DNA of 64,000 nt from Methylacidiphilum sp. Yel (GCF_004421185.1 NZ_LXQB01000088.1:1-64000); one strand, 5' to 3'; positions 1 through 9,865 are shown, numbered from the stretch's first letter. Notes: generated by a model from the letters alone, not told the origin. A program made the numbers and translations.

Positions 1-69
1 TATTTTTATTGGATTTCAATTGTTCTTTTCTGTTCATACATAATTATACTACACATAGCTATAATTTAT

Positions 70-110
70 CGCCTTATATCCCCATGCCTGAAGGCAGGGG
101 CATTACGGCG
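70..110. repeat. Hairpin resembling an IS200/IS605 terminus
   Basis: CCCC-A-TGCCT pairs with AGGCA-GGGG around a two-base loop at 80-100, and an outer CGCC/GGCG pair closes the structure at 70 and 110. Hairpins of this shape sit at the ends of IS200/IS605 and tnpB-only elements. No transposase remains beside it, so this is at most a solo end. Confidence 0.4.
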
Positions 111-361
111 ATGGATGGTAAAAAAGATAGCAGAAGCTTGCCAGAAGAGGGATCATAATATGCTATTTAATTCCAATAAAAACAATATAATCCTCCTTCG
201 GCCGACATAAAAAAACATGGGAGAATAAAATGGAAATGTTAGAATGCTTCTAAAAGAAGAAAAGTAAAACTGAAAAAGAAAGAAAAAAAATAAACAGAAA
301 ATGGAAGCAAAAATAAAGGAGATAAAAAAGGAAGTTGAGGGCAATGAGGAGGCTATCTCTT

Positions 362-398
362 CAAGAAAAAAGAAAAGGGTTGGTATTAGACAACCCTT
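362..398 (-). terminator. Rho-independent terminator of ribH
   Basis: Read on the minus strand, AAGGGTTG and CAACCCTT form an 8-bp stem with an 8-base loop (375-398), followed directly by a T-rich tract (TTCTTTTTTC). It lies about 105 bp beyond the ribH stop codon in the right orientation. Confidence 0.75.
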
Positions 399-504
399 CT
401 ATCCATTGGTTATGCCATCCTCATGTAGAAATGAGTAAGTCTGACAGAACAGTTGGTTATTTAAGCAGACCCGATCGTGACTTTCAATATCTTTAAACCT
501 CTAA

Positions 505-939
505 CTAGGCTTCAGTGTTGTCAAACCTCAGTGACAACAGTTCCAAGGCCGTTTTTGCTCCTTCTATTCCTCGGTTGAGTTTGCCCATTGTCCGTGCTTT
601 AGCCTGGGATTGAGTACGTATCGAAAGCACTTCGTGAATGACTGGAAGATCGTTTTCAAGCCCTATCCTCATCAACGCATCAGTACAAGCTCGCAGGATT
701 TCAGCCGCATGTGCCGTCTTTCCTTGCCAGACGATCCCAAAACAGAGAATGCAGTCATAAATTTTTTTGCGGGCAAGTCTTTGGGTCTGCAGGGGAATTT
801 CGAATGCCCCCGGCACCCAAAAGACATCGACTTTGTGTCCTTGAAGTATATCCAAGGCTGACTCGACAAGCCGACTGGTATATTCCTTGTGATAAGAACT
901 AACCACTATAGCAAAACGAAACAGTGCCTTCTGTTCCAT
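505..939 (-). CDS. ribH: 6,7-dimethyl-8-ribityllumazine synthase
   Basis: Lumazine synthase condenses 5-amino-6-ribitylaminouracil with dihydroxybutanone phosphate, the penultimate step of riboflavin synthesis in the cytoplasm. The 144-aa protein has the family's VPGAFEIPL block near residue 42, then GKTAHAAEIL, which keeps the catalytic-type His, and the phosphate-binding end LNRGIEGAKTA. The usual IRGET is changed to WQGKT, a variant I associate with verrucomicrobial RibH. It is divergent from accA with 95 bp between them. It stands alone, without other rib genes nearby, and has its own terminator downstream. Confidence 0.9.
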   Translation of the reverse strand: MEQKALFRFAIVVSSYHKEYTSRLVESALDILQGHKVDVFWVPGAFEIPLQTQRLARKKIYDCILCFGIVWQGKTAHAAEILRACTDALMRIGLENDLPVIHEVLSIRTQSQAKARTMGKLNRGIEGAKTALELLSLRFDNTEA

Positions 940-1034
940 ATATTGTTCTAGATTCTCTGAAAAGACATGATAAAATATACATACATTTGAAATTTTTTAA
1001 CTGTTTGCTTCCAACAATATAAATCTATCCTTCT

Positions 1035-2000
1035 ATGCATTCTAACGGCTATTTGGATTTCGAAAAGCCCATTGTTGAAGTAATAGAACAAATAGAACGG
1101 TTAAAGACCAACAATGGTTTATCCGCTGAAGAACTAGAAAAACAAAGAAACATGCTAAAGAGCAAACTCGAAGAACTAAAAAAAACGATTTATTCTAGTC
1201 TTAGCCCATGGCAAAGGGTTCAAATTGCTCGCCATCCTAAAAGACCCTATTTTCTAGATTACATCAAAAGGTTATCCTCCGATTTTTTTGATCTCAATGG
1301 AGACAGACTCTTTGGTAACGATTTGTCTATCGTCGGGGGCTTATTGACCATTGATGGCATAAAAGCAATGGCAATAGGGCAGATGAAGGGAAGAACCCTC
1401 AAAGAAAACCTAGCCAGGAATTTCGGTTGTCCTCTTCCCGAAGGCTATAGAAAGGCCTTAAGACTGATGAAACTAGCCAATAAATTTCATCTTCCTATTA
1501 TTACATTCATTGACACGGCTGGAGCTTACCCTGGAATTGGATCAGAAGAAAGGCATGTTGGAGCGGCCATAGCTACCAATCTTATGGAGATGTCAGGCTT
1601 CACTGTGCCAATTGTTTCAGTTGTCATTGGCGAGGGAGGAAGCGGTGGGGCTTTAGGAATAGGGGTTGCTGACAGAATTTTGATGATGGAAAATGCCTAT
1701 TATTCGGTGATCTCCCCTGAAGGCTGTGCAGCTATTCTATGGAAAGATAAAAAGCATGCGCCACAAGCCGCAAAATTACTTAAACTGACTGCTCAAGAGC
1801 TTCTTGAACTTGGGATTATAGACCAGATCATTCCTGAGCCTCAAGGAGCTGCTCATTGGGACTGGGATCAAGCCACCGAAATCCTTAAGGAGTATATTCT
1901 TTCAAATATAAAAGCTTTAAAAGCCCTAAGCCCAAAGGAACTCTTAGAAAAAAGATACCTCCGTTATAGGAAAATAGGCCAGTGGATAGAAAAGCCTTAG
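1035..2000 (+). CDS. accA: Acetyl-CoA carboxylase carboxyltransferase, alpha subunit
   Basis: AccA forms the carboxyltransferase with AccD and moves CO2 from biotin carrier protein to acetyl-CoA, giving malonyl-CoA for fatty acid synthesis. The 321-aa length is normal. It has the helical N-terminus (about 1-60), the SPWQRVQIARHP block near residue 57, TFIDTAGAYPGIGSEER around 156, and the Gly-rich GEGGSGGALGIG near 199. Its partner accD lies 8 kb downstream at 10,232, so both carboxyltransferase subunits are in this window but not in one operon. Confidence 0.97.
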   Translation: MHSNGYLDFEKPIVEVIEQIERLKTNNGLSAEELEKQRNMLKSKLEELKKTIYSSLSPWQRVQIARHPKRPYFLDYIKRLSSDFFDLNGDRLFGNDLSIVGGLLTIDGIKAMAIGQMKGRTLKENLARNFGCPLPEGYRKALRLMKLANKFHLPIITFIDTAGAYPGIGSEERHVGAAIATNLMEMSGFTVPIVSVVIGEGGSGGALGIGVADRILMMENAYYSVISPEGCAAILWKDKKHAPQAAKLLKLTAQELLELGIIDQIIPEPQGAAHWDWDQATEILKEYILSNIKALKALSPKELLEKRYLRYRKIGQWIEKP

Positions 2001-2069
2001 AAAAAAGGGGAAACGTTTCCTATCTCTTTTTTCTTTAAAGTCCTTTCGTTTTTCTTTTACCTTATCGAA

Positions 2070-2921
2070 GTGGTTTTTTTATTGGTTCTTATTTTTTTTT
2101 CTTTTCTCTTAGCATCGGCCATAAGTCCTTTTGCCTATCATCTTTTTTTGTCGATAAGCGGCCCTCTTTCTTTTATCCGTTTTTATCACAGACTCCTTGA
2201 AATCATTTTGCTGGCAGTGGTTTTTCTTTTTCGAAAGCATCTTGGCCTTTACCACTGGGCAGATATAGGTTTTAAAAGACCAGTTTTTAGGCCCCTTTTG
2301 TATGGCATAGGATGGGCCATAGGGATAGTAGGCTTTTCTTTTGTTATAGAACCAGAAATCCTTGGCAAAATCATTCGGTTTCCACAAGCCACAGGCTCAA
2401 TAGAAGATAGTCTAAAAATTTTCTCCAAAGCGGCTGCAGTAGCCATTATCGAAGAGGTAATGATGAGAGGAATACTGCTTGGAGTTTTTCTAAGATCCAT
2501 TGGAGAGCTGCCTGCTCTTGTTGCTAGTGCTGGAGTTTTTTCCCTTTCCCATTTTTTGAATAATCAACCGCAAAATTATTCTGATTTCCATCCTACCCTA
2601 GGGAGTGGTTTCCGAGTCCTCCTAGAGATGTTTCAACCAGTCCTACGCCTAGAATGGATTTCTATCCAAGGACTCATTTTATTTTTGCTCGGCATCCTTT
2701 TGGGAGTAGCCTATATAAACGGGAAAAACATATGGCAGCCAATTGGTATCCATGGGGGTATTGTTTTTTTGGTACATTCCCAAAGCTGGATAGAACCTGA
2801 AAGGCTACTTTCTAATAGTAAAGAAAGTGTCATACTGTCAATTTTTTCTGCTGTCTTATGGATCTTTTACAGAAAATACTATGGGAAATCCAAAGGGAAG
2901 CTCAATGTTTTCTTTCTTTAA
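2070..2921 (+). CDS. CPBP-family intramembrane metalloprotease
   Basis: A 283-aa polytopic membrane protein of the CAAX-protease/Abi (CPBP) family, predicted to cut substrates within the membrane. Seen motifs: EEVMMRG (Glu pair near 128-129, Arg 133), FSLSHF with a His near 162, and an HGG motif near 227. These are the metal-binding and catalytic motifs of the family. The start is GTG. Its 3' end overlaps comF by about 60 bp, so the two are probably co-transcribed. The substrate cannot be told from sequence. Confidence 0.85.
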   Translation: MVFLLVLIFFSFLLASAISPFAYHLFLSISGPLSFIRFYHRLLEIILLAVVFLFRKHLGLYHWADIGFKRPVFRPLLYGIGWAIGIVGFSFVIEPEILGKIIRFPQATGSIEDSLKIFSKAAAVAIIEEVMMRGILLGVFLRSIGELPALVASAGVFSLSHFLNNQPQNYSDFHPTLGSGFRVLLEMFQPVLRLEWISIQGLILFLLGILLGVAYINGKNIWQPIGIHGGIVFLVHSQSWIEPERLLSNSKESVILSIFSAVLWIFYRKYYGKSKGKLNVFFL

Positions 2922-3553
2922 TTTATCCGCCTCCCAAGCTTCCCAACCTGCCTATCTACCCTCTGGATCCTCCTTTTTGTTATCGCTGCTGCCAACCCTT
3001 TCCTAAAGAATTACCCTATTTTAAAAACTGCAAAATTTGCTCAGTCCAGCCTAGGTCTTTTCTTTTTGCAAGAGCAGGATTTGTCTTCAGTGGACTTGTC
3101 CAAGAAGTGATTCAGCGGGTAAAATACCGCAACGAATACCACCTTATTGGTATCCTTGAAGAATGGCTAGAAAAAGGCTACAAAAAGTACATTGGTGGCT
3201 GGCGTTGTCATGGGGTTGTTCCAGTTCCTTTGCATCCGAAGAAATTCAGAAAAAGAGGCTTTAATTTGGCTGAAGAACTTGCACTGTCTCTTTGCCGCCG
3301 TCAACAATTAGAGTACTTACCAGCTTTGAAAAGAGTCAAGTTTAGTCAACAAAGGGGCCTTTCTTTACTAGAAAAAAGCACTAACATAAGAGATAGCTTT
3401 AGACTGAAAAGAGGCTTTGACCTATCGGCTAAGAACTTATTGATTGTTGACGATATAATGTTTACAGGGGCAACGGTGGAAGCATGCGCGGAAGTCTTGA
3501 AAAAAGAGGGAAGAGCTAAGGAAATAGCAGTTTTGACCCTCGCTAGAAACTAA
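2858..3553 (+). CDS. comF: ComF-family phosphoribosyltransferase-like protein
   Basis: ComF proteins support DNA uptake or recombination in competent bacteria and carry a phosphoribosyltransferase fold. The 231-aa protein has the N-terminal zinc site (C41-x2-C44 and C58-x2-C61), the block VPVPLHPKKFRKRGFN in the middle and a PRPP-binding loop LLIVDDIMFTGATV at about 193-206. It overlaps the upstream protease gene. Its last 185 bp or so are repeated in decayed form at 10,029-10,212, directly before accD, so the comF-accD junction was once contiguous and was later split. Confidence 0.88.
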   Translation: MDLLQKILWEIQREAQCFLSLIYPPPKLPNLPIYPLDPPFCYRCCQPFPKELPYFKNCKICSVQPRSFLFARAGFVFSGLVQEVIQRVKYRNEYHLIGILEEWLEKGYKKYIGGWRCHGVVPVPLHPKKFRKRGFNLAEELALSLCRRQQLEYLPALKRVKFSQQRGLSLLEKSTNIRDSFRLKRGFDLSAKNLLIVDDIMFTGATVEACAEVLKKEGRAKEIAVLTLARN

Positions 3554-3671
3554 GGAGCTTGAAAAACTGTGATCAACAAAGACAAACCATAAATTCCGTC
3601 GGGTGAGAAAGTGCTTGATATACCAGAAGGGCTATGGCCAAAGGGCCTTTTTTGTTGTCATTTTCTTTTAC
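3369..3671 (+). repeat. Left copy of the comF-tail/accD-head direct repeat
   Basis: This segment holds the last 185 bp of comF plus about 100 bp of the 5' end of accD. It matches 10,029-10,336 over its whole length with scattered substitutions and small indels. Here the comF part is intact and the accD part is dead. At the right copy the reverse holds. Confidence 0.9.
3569..3671 (+). pseudogene. 5' fragment of accD
   Basis: It begins with the same GTG start and the codons MINKDKP as accD at 10,232, then hits a TAA stop (CCACAA in accD reads CCATAA here). Similarity fades near 3,671. It is a leftover of the accD start made when the locus was duplicated or split. Confidence 0.85.
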
Positions 3672-3756
3672 AGATCCAGCTGTTGGCATTCAGTAGATTC
3701 AGAAGGAAGAAGAGCCACCCATAGGCATTTCCGATACAGTTAGAATCTGAATGAAA

Positions 3757-4344
3757 CTAGCGATCGGAAGCTGGAAGCGGTAAGTCAGGATCGAGCTTAT
3801 GTGCCTGATGCTCTAGAGATATTGCCTCAGCTATTTTTCCTTCCATCCGAAATGTAGCAGCATTATTCATAAGACAGAGAGCAAGTAATTTCTTTTGCAC
3901 CACAACCCCTTTGCCTCCACCGGCTCCCGCTTGGCGGTAAGTAGAACCCACGCTATATCCACTGGACATCTCCCCCTGGCTTACCGCAGCACGACCAAGA
4001 CCAATAGCCCGAGCAAACATCTTATGAGCTTCGGAGTATTTGCCTTCGGTCGCATAGACCACTCCAAGATTATTATAGGGAAGGAGAAGACTGAATGAGC
4101 CAAAGCTAGCTTTGGCCATCATCGTATGAAGATCAGCTTCAGCTTGTTTCTCGGCATCTGCTGCATGGCCAGAATTCAAAAGAACCTGGGCCTGTTTACC
4201 TTCTCCATTAGCTCCAAGGATGAATTGTAGCTGCCATCCAATGGAAGTGGGCTTCGTTGCTTGCCTGGGGAATAATACACCAAGAGGCATAGCAAAGAGA
4301 AAAAATTGAACCAACCATCGAATTAGGAATCTGTATGAAAGCAT
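3757..4344 (-). CDS. Secreted TPR-repeat protein
   Basis: A 195-aa protein with an N-terminal hydrophobic segment (residues 8-25) that looks like a signal peptide or anchor. Tetratricopeptide-like helices follow: LLPYNNLGVVYATEGKYSEA at about 88-107 and LALCLMNNAATFRMEGKIAEA at about 154-174. TPR folds mediate protein-protein contact. It starts 17 bp after the stop of the TonB receptor and should be on the same transcript, so a periplasmic accessory role for that receptor is a fair guess. No enzyme motif is visible. Confidence 0.6.
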   Translation of the reverse strand: MLSYRFLIRWLVQFFLFAMPLGVLFPRQATKPTSIGWQLQFILGANGEGKQAQVLLNSGHAADAEKQAEADLHTMMAKASFGSFSLLLPYNNLGVVYATEGKYSEAHKMFARAIGLGRAAVSQGEMSSGYSVGSTYRQAGAGGGKGVVVQKKLLALCLMNNAATFRMEGKIAEAISLEHQAHKLDPDLPLPASDR

Positions 4345-4361
4345 TGTACACCTTTTTCAGA

Positions 4362-7055
4362 CTAAAATTGGTAACTCACTTGACCTTGGATCCAAAATGG
4401 CCAAGAAACCATGAGCTCGTCATAATTGGCAAAGGAAGTAGCAAATCCACTTCCGAGTGTTATCCAGTTGTGCTGATCAGTGACGTTCCAAAACCATACA
4501 CGGGCTGTCCAATGTTTATCCGGACTCGTGTAATTAATGCCAAGGTTAAGCGTATACTGCCAAGGAATCCTAACTTGGTAATCATAGGCGAGATATTGGG
4601 GGCTTGTTGCGTTAAATGATGCAAAAAAACCGATACCACAATCCAATGTATAGGTCGCCATGAACGAGGTTTGGAAATTAGGCCAGCCAACATAGTTATA
4701 TGTCCCAAATGGAAAATATCCAAAACGGTCGAATGGATATTTCTCTGGATTGAGCAGAACATAATTGCTTGGATAAGGCTGATCCATGCTCGGACCTGTG
4801 GTAAGGGGTGGACCGTAGTCGAAGGTTCCCAGAATGTACGAAGCATTGGCTACAAGCCATAAATGACGATCCGGCTGATAGACAACTTGCATTGTTGCCC
4901 CAACCACATCAATTGGTACCGGAACAAGAAGGACCTTCTTGAAAGATTCTAATTCCTGAAATACCTGATCGAAGGCTGCGGTCAAAATGTTCAGCTTGCC
5001 GTTGAGCAGGCTAAAGTTAATTCCTCCGCTGTAGAGCCGCTGATGGAGATGAAGATCGAAGTTGCTTGTCAAGGGTGAAAGGCCGTAAAAGGCTCCAGTT
5101 TCAGCTAAATAGGCCTGTTGAAAATCAAAATAGACAGTTGTCCACTCATTAGGCTTCCAACGAGGGCTGAAGTCAAAATTAGGGATAACAGTAGAAAAGT
5201 AGTTTCCGGTAGGATGAAGCGCCTGGCCGAAGTCATAGTAGGTGCTGGGTGTCCCCACTGGATTCTGAGCCGTGCCCATAAGGCTCAAAACACTTGCTCC
5301 CATGAAAATAGAAAAGTGTTCACCGAAGTCTATCTGATGCTGCCAATAAGGTCGCAAGTACCAGGTCTCGGAATCAGTCGAACTAAAATTGCCTGGATTA
5401 AACACTTGCCCGGGACGTCCAGGAATAGGAACGTCCTGATAGAGGTATTTGGAAAACCAAGGCCTACCAGGCAAATTATACTGAAAATAGGAAGGGTAGA
5501 CCGCATCCGCCAATGGACCCATATTCCATGGATTAAAAGTCTGTTCGAAGTCACCCTCGTAGACAATCATATTGGCATAATCGACTTCAAATCCTGTATT
5601 AACGGTATGATGGATCCGGAACGGTTGCTTCTTCTTTAGGGGAAGATTTTTTGGGTCGCTCTGATCCCCTTTTTCTTCTGCTAGTGTTTCTCTGTCTCCT
5701 CCAATAGGAGTGTCGAAGTTAAAGAGGAATGACGTGTTGTTTTGTCCTACCCAAGAGCCAGGGGTATAAATATTATAAGGGGTAAAATTTTGGTAGTTAT
5801 AGGTGAACCACTCAAAGTTGCTATTGTTGATGATCTGAAATCCATCGTCGACGTTAATTCTCTGGATAATCTGGCCTCTCTCACTGACTACAAATCCTCC
5901 AGAGCCAGGATTTAAAAGATTTGCCCGATAGCCACCAATTGCTGATAAAGGAACATAGTGAATTGTGTTATAATACTTTGGTAGGACAGAAACCCCATAG
6001 TTATACAATTCCGGTCCGATATTATAGTTGACCTTATGGTGATCAACCAATACTGGTGGGCCTAAAAATACGTTCGGTATAAAAGCAGAAAGATATTCAT
6101 GGTTGGAAATAAGCTGCTGAGTAGGTCGGTTAATTCCACCAATCTCGTTATAGCCCTCTGTGTAGAACGAATTATTGAAGAAGATCTCGTAGTTGTCGTA
6201 AGGACGGAAGCTTAATGCCCCATAAAAGGCCTGATTGTGAAGATAATCATTATAATAGTAGTTACCTGAGTAATTACCCAGATAGCTGAACCGAAAGGCG
6301 AGCTTGTCATTGATGGGGCCTCCCACATCGGCCTGCCAAAGATTTTGATCATACATGCCCTCCATAACGGTCGCATAACCGTGGAATCCATCCCAGTAGG
6401 GCCGTTTGGTCTGAATATCGAGATAGCCTCCAGCAGCTCTGATAGAGAGAAGGCTCGGCATGGTCGGTCCCTGAACGATGTTGATCTGATCAAAGTCGTT
6501 CATATTCATAGGGCCTCCTTCATATCCGGTTCCAGGCAAGAAGGAGAGCATACCGTTGATATATTTGTTGGCTGGCATTCCTCGGATGTTGGGAACAGAG
6601 AACTCTCCAAAGGTTGTTCCCATATAGAGTCCAGGAGCCATATACATGAGAGACATGACATTTTGGGAAATGAAAGCTGATTGCTGGATTTCCTGCTGAG
6701 TAATCACCTGAACACTTCTCGGAGTGTCGATAATGTTCAGTGGCATACCATATACTGAGTTGATCTCGTAGTTGGACGGCAGAACCGAATTGTTCGTCGT
6801 CGATACAATAGTTTCGGGCATAGTGACGCTTTGACCTGCGGAGGAGGATGTTGGGGAAGAAGATGGAGGTGTAGTTGATGAAGGTGCAGTTGATTGGTTT
6901 TGCGCAAGTAGTGGTTGGAGATTTCCTAAATCCCCTCCCCTCCGATTCATGTCTCCATAGGGTGAAGATGTCAACAGTGGATCTTCTGGAACACTATCCC
7001 AACTCCCAGGACCACCACCTAGCATCGAAGTAGGATTCGGAACTTCCTCGTTCAA
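4362..7055 (-). CDS. TonB-dependent outer-membrane receptor, siderophore-receptor type
   Basis: An 897-aa frame with a Ser/Thr/Pro-rich N-terminus (about 55-80). The plug domain begins near residue 85 and contains IDTPRSVQVITQQEI (about 109-123), a hallmark of ferric-siderophore receptors such as FhuA and FecA. The rest is a long beta-barrel ending in the aromatic C-terminus WIQGQVSYQF expected of outer-membrane proteins. The open frame starts at a TTG and has no signal peptide. A signal peptide is encoded upstream in the same frame but is cut off by a TAA codon at 7065-7067. As read, the protein could not be exported, so the gene is either recently inactivated or needs stop-codon readthrough. 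The ligand is unknown: an iron chelator is most likely from the family, and another metal cannot be excluded. Confidence 0.82.
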   Translation of the reverse strand: MNEEVPNPTSMLGGGPGSWDSVPEDPLLTSSPYGDMNRRGGDLGNLQPLLAQNQSTAPSSTTPPSSSPTSSSAGQSVTMPETIVSTTNNSVLPSNYEINSVYGMPLNIIDTPRSVQVITQQEIQQSAFISQNVMSLMYMAPGLYMGTTFGEFSVPNIRGMPANKYINGMLSFLPGTGYEGGPMNMNDFDQINIVQGPTMPSLLSIRAAGGYLDIQTKRPYWDGFHGYATVMEGMYDQNLWQADVGGPINDKLAFRFSYLGNYSGNYYYNDYLHNQAFYGALSFRPYDNYEIFFNNSFYTEGYNEIGGINRPTQQLISNHEYLSAFIPNVFLGPPVLVDHHKVNYNIGPELYNYGVSVLPKYYNTIHYVPLSAIGGYRANLLNPGSGGFVVSERGQIIQRINVDDGFQIINNSNFEWFTYNYQNFTPYNIYTPGSWVGQNNTSFLFNFDTPIGGDRETLAEEKGDQSDPKNLPLKKKQPFRIHHTVNTGFEVDYANMIVYEGDFEQTFNPWNMGPLADAVYPSYFQYNLPGRPWFSKYLYQDVPIPGRPGQVFNPGNFSSTDSETWYLRPYWQHQIDFGEHFSIFMGASVLSLMGTAQNPVGTPSTYYDFGQALHPTGNYFSTVIPNFDFSPRWKPNEWTTVYFDFQQAYLAETGAFYGLSPLTSNFDLHLHQRLYSGGINFSLLNGKLNILTAAFDQVFQELESFKKVLLVPVPIDVVGATMQVVYQPDRHLWLVANASYILGTFDYGPPLTTGPSMDQPYPSNYVLLNPEKYPFDRFGYFPFGTYNYVGWPNFQTSFMATYTLDCGIGFFASFNATSPQYLAYDYQVRIPWQYTLNLGINYTSPDKHWTARVWFWNVTDQHNWITLGSGFATSFANYDELMVSWPFWIQGQVSYQF

Positions 7056-7064
7056 TAATGAAGA

Positions 7065-7163
7065 TTATCTGCTTTTCTCTGTCTCAGGGGCAACGACACA
7101 ATAAGTAGTACTGTCAAGTAGGATAATAAGGATAATAGTAAGATACATCTTATATATGTGCAT
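7065..7163 (-). pseudogene. Signal-peptide exon of the TonB receptor, ended by an in-frame TAA
   Basis: An ATG at 7163 opens 32 codons that read as a clear signal peptide: a Lys near the start, a hydrophobic core LTIILIILL, and small residues around VVAPE. A TAA at 7067-7065 then ends it. Three codons later the receptor frame continues in the same phase. A single base change in the TAA would give a full receptor of about 933 residues. Confidence 0.7.
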
Positions 7164-7997
7164 GAAATGCTAATACTACTGCATAATACGATATTTCAAG
7201 TTCTCTTATGTTAAATTTATATGTCATTATTATTACATATATGTGTCAGTGGTATGGCATATATATTACATAAATATTAATACTTTGTTGCGTATATGTC
7301 ATAATCGGATACAGTACTATCTATCTAACATAGAAATGTCCTATGTAAGGAAAATGGAATATCCTAAAAGACTAGGAAGGGTTGAATAGTCAGATTTGAG
7401 CTATGGAAAGCCAATGGCTCCCAAAAGTCAATGCCCTATTCGGTCATAAATCTAAAAGATAGATATTTTATGAAAAAGCTTGAAAGTGTCTAACGATCTA
7501 ACCAGACTTATCGAAGCCATTCGGCTTCTAAGTATGCTTTCTTATTCTTTTCAAAAAGCATCATACTGGATTATCTTACGAAAGTTATCACCTTTGCCTT
7601 CTGAAAATGATTCATAACACCATTTGGAATAGTAATTGGATTAGATACAAAAAAATCTTTCATTTTCTCTTTGACTTCTATTTCTCATATAAGTATAAGT
7701 CATCGCAAAGATTATTCCTTTACCTCAGTCTCATACGCTCTTCTTCTGTTTATTTAAGATAATCTGTCCTTTGATTCTCTTCTCTATACAAGAAAGTGTA
7801 ATCCGCATTCCTTTTAAAACGATAATAAATCGATCATACTCGTCCGAAAATGATTGTCTATTACAGTAATTAATTAAAATACAATTCTCATTTCTAAACT
7901 CTACCTCATCATCTGCTTTGTAATCAGATTTGCATACATTAGCCTTATTGAATAAACAACACTGCTTACGTGGTACGTTATTTATATTTTCGTAATA
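7164..7997. other. Very AT-rich non-coding stretch upstream of the TonB receptor
   Basis: I see no gene in these 830 bp. The part nearest the receptor (7,140-7,320) is rich in TATATG and ATTACATA words and should hold its promoter. Two short words, GAAAATGATTC and GAAAATGATTG, near 7,600 and 7,850 faintly recall half Fur boxes, but the match is too weak to call. Confidence 0.5.
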
Positions 7998-9237
7998 TTA
8001 TTCAATTGTTCCGTCAGCCTTACTCATTTCTACTAACATAGGTTCGAAGTTGACTTCCTGCTTCACCGAGGATGGTTTCACTCGGGCCAGAGCCTTCCTC
8101 TCCACAGGCTTCACATCCTGTCGGTCCTCGCCGTAAGACCGCTTAGGACGGCCAATCCATACGCCAGGAGATTCATGGCCGCTTTCATATCCTGGTCCTG
8201 AAGGGTGCCACAGTCCGGACATCGCCACTCGCAAACTGCCAGCGGCATTTTTTTCCTGCACCGTCCTGCCAGTCGAACAGCTCTTGCTGGACAGAAATCA
8301 GCGGTCGGGCATCACCACAAACCCACCACACCCCTTTGCCTTGTATTTCAGTTACAGCCGAAATTCGAAGAATCCCATGTCGGATAGGGAACAGGCAAGA
8401 TTACCGGTTCTTCTCCATGCCGCCCACTTTCAGCTCTTCGACAACCACGCGGTGAAATCATCGCCTGAGCCGTGAGGTGAGCTTGTGTAAGCCCTCCTGC
8501 CGGATATTGGCAATCCTGGCATGCAGCCTTGCAAATCCAAGCCTTGGCTTTGGTCGATCCCTTTTTCTTGCGCAAGAGATTTCTAGAGAGTCTCCGCAAT
8601 CGCGTGAGCAAGTTCTTGTGCGGCTTGGGACCGATGAGCTTTTCTCCGGTGGAGACGTTGCCATGGCAGATACCCCTAAATCTACCCCAGTTGGGCCTTG
8701 GTTTTCTGCAGGATACAGGGGGATAGCGTCGGCAGTGACGGTGATGCTGACAAACCCCACCGGTCCGCCACCCGGGAGACGGTAGCGGAGATGAGCTTGC
8801 CTGTAAAACGCAACGCCTCCCGCATCCGTACCTAACTCAGTTTTGGAATGCGAATGCGTCGGCCATCGTGGGAAAACTGGTCGTTGGTCAGAGTAAAACG
8901 ATCAGGCACGCCTTTCTCTCTGAACTTTGGATACTTGGCATGCCCCGCCAAGAAGTTCTTGAAGGCCTCTCCCAGCTGGATGATGGCCATCTGTGGCGCG
9001 TTCTTGCTGCCTTTGAGCATCCACGGGAAATGCTTGCCTTTCATGGCGTTGAACTGACGGCGCAAAGAGCACCGCGAGGGCTTGTGTAGACAGGCGTCGG
9101 CATCCCATGGCCTTATATGGCCTCTGCCACTGGGCCAGCGACCAGTTGTAGGCAAACCACGCGGTCCTCGCCGTTTTGGCAAAGTAGGTGGCCTGCTTAT
9201 GGTTTGGGTCAAGCGCGATTTTGTGGGCAACGATCAT
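7998..9237 (-). pseudogene. Decayed tnpB of an IS607-family element
   Basis: Reading from 9,237 downward, a TnpB-like N-terminus (HKQATYFAKTARTAWFAYN) is followed by pieces in several frames and ends in the C-terminal part SVKQEVNFEPMLVEMSK. TnpB is an RNA-guided nuclease found in such elements. Frameshifts and stops break the reading frame many times, so it is dead. The probable start is an ATG at 9,237 with GGAGGA eight bases upstream. Confidence 0.75.
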
Positions 9238-9239
9238 AG

Positions 9240-9865
9240 CTAGGATTCCTCCATGGTTTTTTTCTACGCCAGTAAGCAGCTTCTGGGTCTTGCCTGAGCG
9301 GCTGTACTTCAGCCGGGCGCTGAACACAAAGATGCTCTCCAGCACCACCTTGGCCAAATCTTCCTCGAAGGTCGTCTCCTCATCCTGGGTGAGGATCACA
9401 ACCTCGACACCCTTGGCCTCGCAAATAACAAACTCCAGTTCCGCGCCAAAGTCCTTCAGCTGGTCTTTGTGGGGAATGACCAAGCGGCCGACCTGCCTGT
9501 TGATGATCACATCCAGCAGCCGCTTTAAGCCTTTCTTGTGGTAGTTCTTCCTAGAGCCCAGGTCGGCAATGACTTCGAACATACAACCTTGTCGGGCGCA
9601 GTAGAGTGCAAGAAGCTGCTTTTGCAGCTCCAGCTCATCTTTCTACTCGATGCTGAACACACTGACGTAGGCGATGGTGCGAGGTGCTGCCTCCGGCGCG
9701 TAAAATTGATCTAACCGAAGTTGCGCAAGGGCGTAGCGACACTGTCTCCCCCAGCTGTGCGTTCATCAGAACAAACTTGCCCTCGCGCTCGCATCACCGC
9801 AGCACTTGAGGCGCAACCTCCAGGAACTCGGCGGCCTCTTGAATGCTGACAAGCTTGCAAGACAT
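9240..9865 (-). pseudogene. Decayed IS607-type serine recombinase (tnpA)
   Basis: From the ATG at 9,865 the frame reads a MerR-like helix-turn-helix start (LVSIQEAAEFLEVAPQVLR), then meets TGA where a Trp is usual. Later pieces include FEVIADLGSRKNYHKKGLKR and the recombinase core VVILTQDEETTFEEDLAK followed by IFVFSARL. A further TAG and at least one frameshift interrupt it. IS607 TnpA catalyses serine recombination, and this copy cannot. Confidence 0.75.

Larger units (their letters stand above)
1..504. other. Gene-poor left edge
   Basis: I see no convincing gene here. The stretch is AT-rich with long A and T runs. It holds a transposon-end-like hairpin at 70-110 and the terminator of ribH at 362-398. 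The one open frame in it is low complexity (Phe-rich) and looks like chance. Confidence 0.6.

Noticed and set aside
2009-2030. GGAAACGTTTCC followed by T-rich sequence as terminator of accA
   Set aside because: The palindrome leaves no loop, and the stem that could form is only four base pairs.
7590-7870. Fur boxes upstream of the TonB receptor
   Set aside because: Only single GAAAATGATT words match. They are 400-800 bp from the start and have no dyad partner.
8205-8785. Plus-strand open frames of 60-102 codons
   Set aside because: They lie opposite the tnpB remnant on the minus strand and are shadows of GC-rich sequence.
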